Shown in pieces: positions 1-12,640 of a stretch of 64,000 nucleotides of DNA. Numbering within the stretch: the stretch's first letter is position 1; each line of letters begins with the position of its first letter. The stretch comes from Byssochlamys sp. IMV 00236. Lineage: Eukaryota; Ascomycota; Eurotiomycetes; Eurotiales; Thermoascaceae. The DNA lies in NCBI GenBank assembly GCA_001931875.2, contig MSJH02000693.1:28791-92790 (forward strand), written 5' to 3'. A program made the translations under genes and the position numbers. The notes beneath the pieces were generated by a model. The model saw only the letters and a program-made list of their open reading frames with translations, was not told where the DNA came from and made no database searches.

Positions 1-677
1 CCAATGGAGCTCTCTGTACGCTCCAGCTTCCAGCCTCATATCTACACCGGCCATCTTCGTTGCATCTGGCATCACATTGATGTTCTGCTGGCGGGCCCAG
101 CCGGAACCCTTAATGCCGAGTCTGCGTCTCTTTTTAAGTTCTCAATACTTAATATTGGCATGACGGCTTACCTGTTGTGACTGAGACCTATAAAACGCGC
201 ATTAGCTTAGTCTATACCTAGTTTGAAGCAATTGACACTTACCCATCGGCCACATCGCGTTAATGGTCGCCCCATTGTCAGTCCCCGGAGGCGCCAACTT
301 GTCGCTGTTGATCCTGTCGTAGTAGTAGTTCCCTGTAGAGACATGTCAGTCTGTTCTACAACAATACTATTTGGCTATCTGTACTTACGGGGACCAGGAT
401 CTGTCCCTCCTGTGTCACCGCGAATCGGCTGTGGGTTCTCGCTGTTTTCAAAGTCCAAGTAAGGAGCGACCTTCGCATCCTCGTTCTGTCCGGGAACCGG
501 TGTGTATTGGATATTATCCGTGTTCTCATCATTGAGAGTATTCGACGGGGAGTAACCAAGTAGATCCTCCGAACCTCTCAATGGGGGATTAGTCCCAGTT
601 CCCGTAGGCGCTCCATTGACGCCTTGGAGAGTAGCAAGCAGCGCCGAGACTGACAGGAAGGAGGCGTCGATTCTCAT
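1..677 (-). CDS. Oxalate decarboxylase (bicupin), 5' part only
   Basis: Partial gene leaving the window at base 1. Four exons read on the minus strand: 677-389, 332-243, 187-172 and 121-1, joined by GT..AG introns with phases that match. The product begins MRIDASFLSVSALLATLQG, a signal peptide ending near VNGAP, so it is probably secreted. It then carries QPIRGDTGGTDPGP, DKLAPPGTDNGA, GSGWARQQNINVMP and AGVDMRLEAGAYRELHW, the characteristic run into the first cupin of fungal oxalate decarboxylases; the metal-binding His motif would follow just outside the window. Family role: Mn-dependent conversion of oxalate to formate and CO2. An upstream in-frame ATG at 725 exists, but the signal peptide favours 677. 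The 16-nt third exon is supported by the family reading GLSHNRLG across its junctions. Confidence 0.88.
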
Positions 678-937
678 TATGGACGAGTAAACTTGTGGCC
701 TTGGGAACAATGGCTGGAATGGCAACGCGAGAGACTTGGAGCGCGATTATTCAAAAGAAAAGGCAGGATCGTCGCTTCCTTTTATGGCCCTGAAACGACA
801 GGAGAGAAATAATCAAGTGATGTTGGCCATGGCGTTGACCCAGTTTCTCCTCACGACACTTTCCCCGTTGTAGACGACCATCTCGGTGACAAGGGGTAGG
901 AAGTTTCTCTGCAAAGTGATTGGGATTAGCTATCCTG

Positions 938-1005
938 TACGGAGTATTGCGGAGTAGAGCTATCGGGACACTAACGTGAACTCCATCTGCTTGATCTACT
1001 CCGTA
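938..1005. repeat. 68-bp segment bounded by inverted 9-mers
   Basis: TACGGAGTA at 938-946 and its reverse complement TACTCCGTA at 997-1005 face each other. A second inner pair, CGGAGTAGA near 950 and TCTACTCCG near 995, is nested inside. The outermost bases equal the TA target plus the first 7 bases of the Tc1/mariner element at 21500. It could be a tiny element remnant or chance. Confidence 0.35.
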
Positions 1006-2212
1006 GAGATAACCAATATGACGAGATCCGGTACCGGATGGATCTACAGTGTACAGAGTACGCAGCATTCCAATGGTAGTTCTTCCAATGCGGTACTTCC
1101 TTGTCCTCTCATGGTCCATCTTTCAAGCGACATTCGGCAGGGAGGTTGCGCTGCGCGATTGCAACTTGCAGGTACTGTACTATCCGTAGCTAACTTGGTT
1201 TTTACCGTACGTGAAAGACGTCAAGAGCTATCATATGACATCCTTGTACGATAGGTATCTAGTGTTAAGTCTTAGTTTCAAGTTTCCTTCAGCGCAAGGG
1301 TTGTACTCCAGCGGGGAACAGTTAGTTCAAAGAAGACTACGAGCGTCTTCGATTATCATTGCTGGAAACAGTTTATTTAGTGGAGATCACGAGGATCCGG
1401 ATGGCTTAATGTGCGGACCGTTGATCCTAGACCTTATAGGGATAGATGGCCGTTACGACGCCTGATAACCATCACCCTAGTTATTATTATTAGGGAGGGG
1501 CGCATTGTGACCAGAGCAGCCTATCCATGTCCATACTCTTCTCTGCTATTTCGGCCGAAAGCCCATCGTTCTCCCTGGTCTGTTGGTTACTTCGCGTGAA
1601 GAGAGACAAGTATGGCGCAAGATGACAATCTGAACACGTCTATCTATAGCACATAAGCATCTTGTTCACACGGTCGCTGGCTTGCCAGTCTTGAACAAGA
1701 GGCCAGTCGAGTGACAATCTTTTTGTCGGTGCTGATTTAATGTCGAACTTGCCACGCACGACTGCTTCATCAAGACGATATCCCTTGGTTCTGTTTATGG
1801 TGGAGACCGAGCTCGGTCTAAATGCCGATTATTCCTAGGAGCCGACTAAGCGCCCGAGCTGGGGAGTGTAATTACTGTAGTTGCAGTGTCAGTTGCCATA
1901 GATGCGCTTCGCATAGATCCATACTACGGTCCAGAAAAGAAGATCTAGAGTAGACGATTAGCGACGAAGCCAAGGTTTGATAGAAAGCGACTTAAGGAGT
2001 TGGTCGTTGCCATCTTGAGTATGTGGTGATACTAAAGAGAGTAGCTACCAGTTAGCCTAGCTATTATTATCGCAATTCATACCGCGAGGTTAAGACCACA
2101 GCGGGCCAGGTTCGGACGGACATCGAGGTAGCAAGATAACGTCGCGTTGAGATTGCATATGCCCCCGGAGAGATCTCAATAATCTCGCATCTTGGAAGCG
2201 TTGTTTTGTATG

Positions 2213-2233
2213 TACATACATACATACATACAT
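2213..2233. repeat. (TACA)n microsatellite
   Basis: About five perfect TACA units in non-coding DNA. It is a simple repeat and no gene is affected. Confidence 0.9.
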
Positions 2234-2867
2234 CCCCTCATGCAAGTTAGATCACATGTAGGGCTGAACACTAGTTCTGCATGTGGAGAGTGGGCACTTA
2301 CCTGACTGGTTCTGAAAAATTGGGGAGAAGCTTGTCTGCTAACCATGCTATCAGGATGTTGCTTTCCATGGGACTCTGAGAGGAGTTGTTAGGCTTCCCC
2401 CACGCCGCTTCTAGCGCATGTTCTACGGTAGAAGACGGAAGTCCGGCAGTTTTATAATTGGTTGTGTTTTATTTATATACTTTCCCTGGGCGAGTAGCTG
2501 CAGCCCAGAAGCAGGAAATGCCAGATATAGAGGTTTCTGGTATGGTCGAGTGCTGCTCCTCAATTTACCACTGGTACTTGTTTCTGAGCTATGGCAGCCG
2601 AATTTAACAGGGGAAGGTGTTCAATCGGCTCCTATTTACTCACATCCGGACCGTACAAGTGTATCATTCTAATATACGCACGAGAAGATAAGCTGGGAAG
2701 AAAAGCAGGTTTGCTAGCAATTAACGTATCTGTGCTGTTTAATCGCTATCCTGATACCGTGTCTAATCACCTCAGGCTGATACGCCCGATGGCCATAAAC
2801 CCACACTTGAAGATGCCAAAAGGCGCGTCACTCCTTGGACCGATTTTCTGGGCACAGAGGCCGGTGA

Positions 2868-3430
2868 CTTAGATGGTGCTCGCCTGTAGTCACCGGACTA
2901 GGTAGTCTGAAGGTTTGCGCTTCGTGCTTTAACAGCGCATCCCTTGTCTTCAATACCGGCCTATTCGAACAAGTCCGACGGAGCAAGTGCCGACAGATCT
3001 CTGATAAAATGCATGCAATGATCGGGATTGGAAGCAAACTTGCTGGATATGCCAAAGCACATGGCGCTGCTTTTGACCCTGAAGATGTGGCAAGTATCAA
3101 GAACCTGTTTGACATGAATCCAGGAGAGCACTTCGTTAGCCCGTCGCAAGTATACGACTACTCTGCCGATTCAGTGTCAAGAGGCCGTGGACTGGAAGAG
3201 AGATGACAACGTATGGTCCAGGAATAGCCCGAGGCCTCTCCATGTTTATATACGGAGTTCACGTTGAGAATAGAGGAAAGAATGACCCAGGTCTGGACCA
3301 AACTGGCCTCATCTAAAGAAGAGATTTTTACCACTCCCACGGCACCTAGAAAGTCTGCCGGATTTGTCTGTAATGAATTATTCGCCAAGTTGCAGAATCT
3401 CAGATTCATGGTTGGAACCGCCGACATCTC
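2868..3430 (+). pseudogene. Degenerate coding remnant of unknown family
   Basis: Three adjoining open stretches in different plus-strand frames look like one decayed protein. The first has no good start and includes MHAMIGIGSKLAGYAKAHG and AAFDPEDVASIKNLFDMNPG. The second, from about 3175, reads CQEAVDWKRDDNVWSRNSPR. The third, from about 3260, includes MTQVWTKLASSKEEIF, RKSAGFVCNELFAKLQNLRF and ends VGTADIS before a stop at about 3430. Composition and amino-acid usage are protein-like in each piece, but no single frame or plausible intron set joins them. I do not recognise the family. A GT at 3430 with an AG at 3495 could alternatively be an intron, so a living gene with unusual splicing is not excluded. 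Confidence 0.35.
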
Positions 3431-3897
3431 GTGAGCATGGCCTAGAAAGACAAGACTGATTTCAGCACGTAAGTCTTCCCGCATAATTATTTACAGCTCT
3501 CGTGCTGATAGAACAACCTGTGCTACTCGGGGCAATTGCTCTGGACGTTATATCCATTGGGGTATCTGCGAACATCTGATATATCTGAATACATACTTCT
3601 TTCTGACCCTATTTCATAATAGGAAATGTGTGGTGCGTCTCAGTGCTGATTCCTATTAGAAAATCGTGGCGTAACTAGTTACTGCGGCTCATATCACGAT
3701 AATTCAGCTAGATGTCAACAGCTCATCTGCCAATTAAGTTACGACTTTGAATCTTATTCATTCATTATTCAGAACAGGAAGATAACTAGTACTTAGATTA
3801 GTATATATTTCAAATATTTAACTGGTAGTATTATATGTAGTATTCATTATATTCTGTTCAGGTCGCCTTATTTGGCTTTATAGCACCTCAACAATCA
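3431..3897. other. Intergenic, no gene seen
   Basis: AT-rich spacer between the remnant and the 3' end of the Cys-rich membrane protein gene. I see no further coding or structured signal. Confidence 0.5.
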
Positions 3898-5014
3898 TCA
3901 CGGCAACTCATGAGCCGCATTCGACCCCTGCAACTCCCTCCTCTCTACATTCATCAGCATCTGTTGTTCCTCGCGTGTGTCCTTTTTGTTATCCGGAGAC
4001 CCGGAATATCTGTATAAGCCTCCCGCGGCGGGAGTGTGCTGCATCGGATCCTCCGCTCCTGCAGCAGCTGCGGCTGCAGATGTGCCTTTCTTATTCTGCG
4101 ATGACCTTTTCCAGAAGTACACCGCAAGGCCGAGTGCAATGATGAAAGGGACACCGAGTCCGACACCCAGGCCTGCGCCGAGCTTTGTAGCTGACGATGA
4201 TGCGCTGTTAGATGCTGAGGTTGACGAGGCCGTAGCCCGCGTTGCTGCTGCTGAGCTTGCGGTCGTAGTTGCTGCAGTAGACCCCGGATTTGTTGAAGAT
4301 GAGGATGCCGTTGTGGTGCTCGTAGACGAGGTTTGAATAGTGCTTGTTCCGATTGCGATGATTTGTCCCTTCTGGTTGATTTGCGTGTAGTTGCCTGCGT
4401 CGCAGCATGCGGTGTTATCTGGACCGCAACAAAACTTTGTTCCAGCATCGTCGCATTGTGTCAGAGCTACTCCAGCTGCGCCGTAGTCTGTGTATCAGCA
4501 GTCAGCATAGATTGTTTGATAAAACTGATATGGCTTTCCATTTGCTCCGTTCTACGGAGGGAACACCAAGGTCTAGAAGGGATTGTGACACATACCAGGA
4601 CATAATGCCGAACAGGCATCTGGTGGCCAGGACGGATCCGAACAATACTGTCTTGAAACTCCTCCATCAGTTCTATCATGACAGAGGAGGTCGATGTCGC
4701 AGTATTCATTCTCCAAGCAACATGTCGTGGGGGCCGTTCCGCATCCGATCAATTGACCATCTCGCGTCGCATTGTAGAATTCAGACGAGTTCGCTTCGAC
4801 ACCTACATGTGGATGTACCCATCAGTGAACTGTCTTATCAGACAGGACGATATGTATGGAACAATATTGGGGCCGAAAGGAATATATCCTGAACAGAGGA
4901 CTGGACCCACGGACCGTTGTGCGAATAGCATTGAATCGCGACAGTGACGGAAATCAGATTCGAAGCGATCAGCAGAGTCGTTGCTACTCTGGATGCGAGT
5001 GTGCAAGGCTTCAT
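3898..5014 (-). CDS. Secreted Cys-rich ectodomain protein with Ser/Thr linker and one TM helix
   Basis: Three exons on the minus strand: 5014-4915, 4802-4596 and 4487-3898, giving 298 residues. Order: signal peptide (MKPCTLASRVATTLLIASN, cleavage near VTVA), a Cys-rich ectodomain (GCGTAPTTCCLENEYCDIDL, YCSDPSWPPDACSALCP, KFCCGPDNTACC), a Ser/Thr/Ala-rich linker likely to be O-glycosylated, a TM helix (VGLGVPFIIALGLAVYF) followed by basic WKRSSQNKK, and a short cytoplasmic tail with an Ala run. This architecture is common among filamentous-fungal type I surface proteins of unknown function; the Cys pattern with paired CC recalls that family rather than a WSC sensor domain. Role inferred only as a cell-surface or wall-associated protein. 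Start chosen at 5014; an ATG at 5023 would add three residues. The first donor (GTCCGT) is weak but both sides keep frame. Confidence 0.75.
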
Positions 5015-8000
5015 GATGTGCATGTTGGGTGAATAAACAACGACATGGACAAACTACGGTGTAAATCTGTACGATTCCCCCGGAATAGTACGTACTTCGA
5101 CTGATTCAATCTCCACAGAAAAGGACAACTGAATCGACGCGATGCAAGGCCTGAGAAGAACAAACAGAAGACAAAATCAGCAGAGAAAGAGAAGATCTTC
5201 CTACGAAACTACAGCTGAATAATCCTTCCGGCCAAACAAGCACGAGTCGTTTTTCCAAAACCACTCGCACGGCTGTGCTCAGTGCTAATCTAAGTAAAGT
5301 GGGAGGCCTCATCGTGCCAAAATAGCGATCGTATCGACCGAGCACGTCTCCAGGCCATCTGAATGGCTTATCTGCCCATTTGATTGTTGTCGCTCACACA
5401 AAAACGGCCCCCACGAGAAAGAAAATTGGGAGTTGTGGACGAATCGGAGGCGGTGTCTATGCCTTCTGAGCCTCAAGGAGGGGCTCAATACGAGGATCGT
5501 CAGATGATGAGAAGCCGTCGGGGCTACTAAGTCGCTAGATAAGTAGTTGTTGCGGACTCGATAATGAAAATCACCTTTTTGAAAGTTAAGCGAGTTGGCG
5601 GGCTTCTGTGCCCGTGGGTGTTAACATGTGCCAGTTAGTCCACTTGTGATGTTAACAGGTAATTGATCACTGATGGATACAGCCAACACCTAGAAATGAG
5701 TGTACCGGAGGCCATTCTCATGTTCATACTGGATACTATGCACTACGGTCCTTAAGGGCAACTGTCTTCTCTCAAGCCTGACGATATGCCCGCTGCCCAT
5801 CCGGGTCCTGATCAACCAGTAGAGGCTGGTTAGTTAGCAGAGCTGATCTTGTCTTATAAGGAAACAGAGCATTTTAGTTCAACTACAAGTTCTGGCCACT
5901 TAATCAACTGGCGGCCAGGCAACTGCTTTATTAGCAGTCTGCCTGAACAACGTATTCCCTGGATCGGTTGGAGATATTCTGTACGTTCGGTTTTCAAGAG
6001 TATGTTGCCACGAGCCGCTTGTCTAAACCACCTACAGGCATTAGAGCGAGCTGCGCGGGTCCTTTCAGACAAAATTTGCGGTGGTTGAATCTGGGACCAT
6101 GATAGCGAAACAAGGCTGTCGCATCCATGAGACAATTGGACAGCTGCAGCAAAGGGTGTCCAACAGTATCTTGGCAGAGCTTAATCGAGATCGGATGGCG
6201 GATATCCTTGCGAGAATTTAGAATACCTCGCGAGAAGGCACCCGCGGGGCGGAATTGGGTATATATTGACTCGTCACTCTTGTAGTCACTTCGCTTAAAG
6301 CCGACTCTTTTACATCCTATAAACACCCTTTGGCAAGAGAAGTACGCACAGTTGATATTGATAACATCGTGTCAAACTCACAAAATCAGGAAAGATATGT
6401 ATATATAAGCAATCTTGAGAATTTGTACATGCGTGCATGGCTATATAGTTTCCGAGGGACATATCCCAGAAGATTACTTCCTTTGATTTTGTCGTAATGG
6501 ACTGACCGGTGATTTGTTACTGTCTCCGGTCGATTATAGAGGAAGTTATAGAGACAGTGGACATAAATCTTTTAAAAGTAGTATAAATGCCGAATACGAA
6601 CATGGCACTGAATAGGAAAAATATTGTTGCAAGAACAGGTAATTGTCCTCGTAAGACTTCCTTGAAGGGATGTCTGCTCCGATTTACTAGGCGGAGCAGA
6701 TATCTGTTACAACAAAGAAACGGGTTCTGGAACTCAACAGAGCAAGGAAGTAAGAGTGTGATATGTAAAATGTACTATGTACTATATTAAGCAAAGTATG
6801 GGAATCAAGGGGATCAAGTGGAAACAGTAATCAAAAGACACATGTGTATGTATAGTGGGGGGATATGTCCTAAGAGTACTTTCTCTAGAGCGTCGCTGTG
6901 ACTGGCTATCCTCGTTTTCATCGAGTTCTACAACTGAGACGTGTAGAAACACTGTTCCTAGAACCAAGCGTAGATCCGACACAATCGCAGCCAAGACGGA
7001 TCTCGAACCAGATCCTCAGCCACCGACGCCTCTTCCTTGTCGCTAGGAGTAAGAGGCTCGGGTCTAGTCGCGACGAAAGAGCTTGTTCTAGACGCGATTG
7101 GATACACTTGTTTTTTTATTCCGATTTATGGTAGAAAATGCGGGAACTTCCTTCATTGGACATAATCCTAATAATAGGTCAATGACATAAAGGCATTTTT
7201 CTTCGCATTGTTGGCAGTGGTAATCATACTCCTGGAATGTGAGAACAGACGAAAACGTGGACCTGGGTCCCACGTGGAAAAGAAATCCGAAAGCGCCCAT
7301 TCAGAGAAGAACAAGGTTTATCCCTGGTTTCAGAGCTAGTGGGTTCTGGAAGTTATTACATAGCAAATTGAAAAACCTTTCCGTTGCTGTGGGCACACGG
7401 GCAGAGGCAAGAAGAGAGCTCGTATTTTGTATACCCTAAGCCTCAATGGAAGTCAATTCCGCCGTTGATCCATCCCCCGGCCAGGGACAAGTTTGGCAGA
7501 CTATCTCGTGTTTTCATTGTAGTGTATCCTGCGTAGCGTCCATGATCTTTGAATACCGCTGTGAAATACGGCTCCATCTCGAATGTTCTATGTATCTAGG
7601 GATTATTGTTGCCATGATGCAGTAACCCCTGTGTCCGTGAGCGGTTTTCTGTGCTGCTTGAATCCTGTGTAGACTAGATTTTGGATTAGTCTACTTGAAC
7701 TAGAGCCCGTGCAGAACGCCACTGGCAATCATAACGCCATTCCCGCAACAACTGCTGAATTGCAGTAATCAATCAGGATGCGCGCCGGATAAATTTCGGC
7801 AGTCACGGCCAGTCAGAGTCGCGGGACCTGCACTGGCCCCATTTTCGGGCCAGAAGATCATCGTGAGCACGGAAAACGCCGTCGAAGTGGTGGTTGAGTA
7901 TGCCGGTGTCGGTCAGTTGATGGTGATGAGATTCAACGATGTTGCGTACGCTCAGATAACATCTATCCCCGGATTCTCCCCATGATATCAGATCGCAGCA

Positions 8001-9535
8001 ACAGGCGGGGAACGCGGGGATTCACGCAGACCATCTTATGTCCTCGCTCCAGGATCCAGTGTGAGATACTGCAATTCTGTTGCTCTTTGCTGCTGTGAGC
8101 AACCGGTGAGCAGCGAAGCCCCACGGAAATGGGACGGTCTGCCGATCCATTGCAACACCGAAGTGCGACATTACGCCGACTGGCATCGGGATCCGACCGA
8201 CGATCCACAATATCTCTCATCTCTCGGCCCCTGAACCATACTGTGTTTAGAGAATGGAGTATAATCTGCTGAGATTTTATCAGCCGTACGAGCCGTTTGC
8301 ATGTAGCGTCGTCGGTGCCCAATGAGGCTGCATCGTCATCATTTTAGCGCTGTCAACTCACGGCCCATCGATTGTTTTGGATCCCCATGGGGATGCGTTG
8401 GCCAGTTAGGCTAGCATGGAGACTAGAGTAAATGAGATACACAAGCCCGATATATCGTGGGAGATTGACGTCAATTCGACCGGGGATTGAGAGTATTCGC
8501 ATTCCATGACTTCTGTCCGTCTCTGTGCTCTTCAGCTAATGTAGATGTGGCTGCAGTCTCGCTCCGTCTGTATGAAACAAGATGCGATCTTGACCCCATG
8601 GCTAAGCTGAATGAGCGAGGTGGCACATACAGCATCATAGCCAGCAAGCAGAGACTAGTGTCTCTGCTTTTATTTCTGGCTCTCAGATGTTTAGCAGATT
8701 ACGATCCTCGAGGATGCCGAAACAGTTGCCGGAATAATAACACGAGCATGGGGATGATACGTCTCTCTCTGCCCGAAAACACTGTTGATACTAGGCTGCG
8801 AGCTGGAGTCCTCAGTGGACCAGGTGCAGATATCGTATACACCCAATTCAGACCCAGTTAACTCTGTTTTCTTCTGATCATCCATTCCCGTCGTGACCCC
8901 TGATGATGGTGATGACAATGGAAGAGAGGCTGATGGAGCCATGCGTGCATCAACCAGGGCTAGAATCTTATGAAAAGACTGGGAGTAGCTTCGAGAAGCC
9001 TCGAGTTGTGTAAAAATCCCTCCGTGAGTAGAAGGGCGAGTGGTTTAGATCCACCGCAGGACTGTTGGTAGTCTAACCTGCCAAGGCTTGAGAACTGCGC
9101 TGTGTGGCAGACAAGATTATGGTCTGGTAACTTATAGCCCACATGGCGGGTTAAGTCGAGAAGTAGTAAAGTGCTATCTTCATGATCCCCGCTTGAGATA
9201 CGTCTGTGGCCTGGCTAGTGTGCTCGATCCTCGTGGAGAGAGAGAGCCTAGTCTCACCAGAAGAGGAAGGGCCCCGGATCCGGTCACCAGCCACGTCCCC
9301 GCGGGTTGGCCGCAAACATGGCGCCCTTCAATACAAAAGCCCTCTTGTTGCCTGCATTTGGGGAAATGGAAATAGTTCAAGAAACCATCTTTTTTCTATT
9401 TTTCCTTTATCCAATCCTGCTGTCCCTGGAATATAATCCTTGAGTTTCCACTGGGTCAAGGAAGGACAGCAGTTGGTTGACTACTATATCTAGTCTTTTA
9501 TTTCCTTTCCTCCTCTTCAGGAATCAAATACAATC
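5015..9535. other. Long gene-poor stretch
   Basis: About 4.5 kb without a supported gene. Open frames are all under 125 codons, show no family motifs and do not chain across splice sites. Base composition is ordinary rather than RIP-like. The last 200 bases, rich in pyrimidine before 9536, are probably the promoter and leader of the sugar transporter. Confidence 0.5.
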
Positions 9536-11296
9536 ATGCCTTTCCTGTTCAAGAAGCCTGACGATGCCACGGGCTCTGCAGCCCCGGCTATTGCCATTGG
9601 ATTCTTTGTTGCTTTTGGTGGTGTTCTCTTTGGGTATGTACAGTAGTACATCGGCTAGGTGCTTCTGATACGTGGTTTGAGAACTCTTATTGACTATAAT
9701 TCAGATATGATACTGGTACAATCAGTGGCATCCTGGCCATGAAATACTGGCGGGATCACTTCTCCACTGGGTATATCAATCCCGCAGACGGCCAACCCGA
9801 CGTCACATCCCAGCAGTCCTCGATGATTGTGTCTCTCTTGTCGGCCGGTACATTTTTCGGAGCATTGGCGGCTGGTGCGATTGCAGACCGCATTGGACGT
9901 CGATTGGCTATGATCTTCGAATCCTTCGTCTTCTGCTTTGGTGTCATTCTGCAAGTCTCTGCTACGGCGATTCCCTTGTTTGTGGCAGGCAGGTTCTTCG
10001 CTGGTCTAGGTGTCGGTCTGCTCTCCGCTACCATCCCACTGTATCAGTCGGAGACGTCTCCCAAATGGATTCGAGGAGCTATTGTCGGTTCCTACCAGCT
10101 GGCCATCACCTTGGGTCTCCTCCTCGCCGCCATTGTCAACAACTCCACCAAGGACCGCCAGGACACGGGCTCCTATCGAATCCCCATTGCAGTACAATTC
10201 GCCTGGGCTATAATCCTTGTCATTGGAATGCTTCTCCTGCCTGAGACCCCTCGGTTCCTGATCAAGCGTGACAGACACGGAGATGCAGCGAAGGCTCTAG
10301 CTCGTCTTCGTCGTACTGACACCGACGATCCTAGTCTCATCCAGGAGTTGACGGAGATCCAGGCAAACCACGAATACGAGATGAGCCTGGGCGCAGCTTC
10401 TTGGTCTGAGATCCTGTATGGTAGTCTGGGAAAGCGCCTGGCCACTGGTTGCGCTGTTCAAGCTCTGCAGCAGCTTGCTGGTGTGAACTTCATCTGTGAG
10501 TATCTCCTTCTACCCAAGACACTATATATATATATATATATGCATTTACTCATTCCATACACCTAATTTAGTCTACTACGGAACTTCCTTCTTCCAAAAT
10601 TCTGGGATCCAGAACGCCTTCGTCGTCACACTCATTACCAACATCATTAACGTTGTCTCGACGTTCCCCGGTCTCCTGATGGTAGAGAGATGGGGTCGTC
10701 GCCCCCTTCTTCTCTTCGGAGCGGTTGGCATGTTTGTTTGCCAGTACATCGTCGCCATTGTGGGCACTACTACGTCCTCCGTTGTCGCGAACAAGGTCCT
10801 GATCGCCTTCGTCTGCGTCTACATTTTTTTCTTCGCCAGCTCCTGGGGTCCTGTCGCTTGGGTGGTCACGGGTGAACTGTTCCCATTGAAGGCTCGTGCC
10901 CGCTGCCTCTCGATCACAACAGCCACCAACTGGCTCCTCAACTGGGCCATTGCCTACGCTACTCCCTACATGGTCAACGATGGCCCCGGCAATGCCAACC
11001 TGCAATCAAAGGTCTTTTTCATCTGGGGTGGCTTCTGTCTGATCTGTGCTATCTTCGTGTACACCTGCATCTACGAGACCAAGGGCCTAACCCTGGAGCA
11101 AGTCGATGAGCTCTACGCCAAGGTCCCCGTGGCTTGGAAGTCGGCTGGCTTCGTGCCCACCGTCAATTACAGCGATGTTCGCGATATCGCAGCCGATCTT
11201 AAGGGTGGCACTCTGGCTGACCTCGAGACTGGGGCCCAGGAGAAGCGGATGGAGCATGCCGACCATCTGGAGACGGTTGCCAAGTCGGACGAGTAA
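9536..11296 (+). CDS. MFS sugar (hexose) transporter
   Basis: Three exons, 9536-9633, 9705-10495 and 10572-11296, encode 537 residues, normal for the sugar porter family. Signatures: GGVLFGYDTGTISG in TM1, ADRIGRR after TM2, GAIVGSYQLAITLG in TM5, PETPRFLIKR at the end of TM6, QQLAGVNFIFYYGTSFF in TM7 (spanning intron 2), ERWGRRPLL after TM8, and YETKGLTLEQVDELY after TM12. Family role: proton-coupled or facilitated uptake of hexoses at the plasma membrane, in the clade of fungal glucose/monosaccharide transporters. Substrate affinity cannot be told from sequence. The second intron contains a TA dinucleotide run. The gene stands alone, with an assembly gap about 60 bases past its stop codon. 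Confidence 0.93.
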
Positions 11297-12640
11297 GGCG
11301 TTCTCAGTACAGATTTTGGATTTCGAGTGTATTATTTTTTTTTTTTTTTTTTTTTNNNNNNNNNNNNNNNNNNNNNNNNNNNNNTTTTTTTGGTTGGGCT
11401 GGCGTATGTCTATTTGCTTTGAGCGTGAGATCATGATAGACCAAGATAGGAGTTATGCTAGAACCTTCCCGTGTTGGAGACATCGGGAGCGCATTTTATT
11501 ATTACGACGACCTATTTCATGGACCTTCTCAACCAAAAAAATGAGTTTTCAGTTAACTGAATTCAAATGACCGTGGCACGAGTACTCCGTAATGTGCTTA
11601 AGTGTGCAAGAAAATGCAGATGACGCACATAATCCGCTCCCCTCCGACGGATGACCGAACCGGATGATGATTCCTGATATACAGAATACAACTGCCCCTA
11701 TAGTTAGAACAGGATCATAGCTCCACCGACAACCTGTATTGTTGGCACACCATCGAAGCTTTAGCTTTGGCGCTCCATGGCCACAGACGGGTGTGGCGGC
11801 CACGCAAGGCTTCTCGACCACCACGTTGTAGGATTGTTGTCTGCTTTCCGGAAACATCGAAGGCAGCAGCATATAAGGTGGATATAAGGTTCGTGAGAAG
11901 CATTCCAGAACCAAAGAACTCGCAGAGGCTGTGTGAAACATTAGGAGAATCCCCTTGTCTTCTGGTTGACGATCTCACATCACTGGTTCTCGATCATCCG
12001 GGTCTGCGGGCCATCATAATTGAGTTCGTTCTTTTCCTCTCTAGATTTATTTCGCGTTGAATGCCATCATTTCTCGTCCATCTGGGTTGCGGGAAGCGAG
12101 AGAGAAGAATGAACTCATTGGAGAGACGAAAGCGAGAATGCCAGCTTGTCGTCAGTGGCTGCCCCCACGTGACGCGTACCCGTGGGCTTGTTGGGAGGGA
12201 AAAACCCGGTTCGAGGATGAAGATCGCGATCCGTTTAGGGTCTGATCTCAGATCTCGATTATTAACTATGGTAATGAATAATTGCTCTTCGTCCAGGTAG
12301 GAGGTAATAATTTATCTTGTATGTGAGCTCCCCGAAACAAGAAAAAGGTTTTGCTTCTATATCACTCTCACCGTTCTTTCTAGAGGTCTGACCTGAAGCC
12401 TCGTTATTTGACCTCATAGCGACGCCCAATTCTTTTGACAGCGGGCGCTAATCATCGTTAAAGCGCTACTGGTGCTAGTTACTTCTTAGCATAAACTCAT
12501 TAGTCGTCTGTCTTGCTTATTCTGCGTTGTCTATCATAACTGGATCTCTCAATTCGATCCGATCCGATTCATATCTGCCATGCGATCATTAAGCGACCGG
12601 TCTAGGCGCTCCTCTTGATGTTCAACAGAAGAAAGATAAA
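11297..12640. other. Intergenic with assembly gap
   Basis: Spacer between two plus-strand genes. It contains the N-gap at 11356-11384 and a TACTCCGTA 9-mer at 11583. ORFs here are short and unconvincing. The last few hundred bases should hold the lipase promoter. Confidence 0.5.
11356..11384. other. Assembly gap (29 N)
   Basis: Run of N flanked by T homopolymers on both sides, so the true sequence is probably a long poly-T that was not resolved. It lies in the 3' flank of the sugar transporter. Confidence 0.99.

Larger units (their letters stand above)
678..2867. other. Intergenic, no gene seen
   Basis: About 2.2 kb between the oxalate decarboxylase start and a coding remnant. ORFs here are short, lack family resemblance and lie in both strands alike. 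It holds a TACA microsatellite at about 2213-2233 and a 68-bp segment (938-1005) bounded by inverted TACGGAGTA/TACTCCGTA 9-mers. The part next to 678 should contain the promoter of the oxalate decarboxylase, but I see no distinct site. Confidence 0.6.

Noticed and set aside
2418..2872. Two overlapping plus-strand ORFs
   Set aside because: No family resemblance, no plausible splicing to the remnant at 2868, and similar ORFs occur on the other strand.
3954..4448. 164-codon minus ORF rich in Gln and Arg
   Set aside because: Frame shadow of the Ser/Thr linker and tail of the Cys-rich membrane protein.
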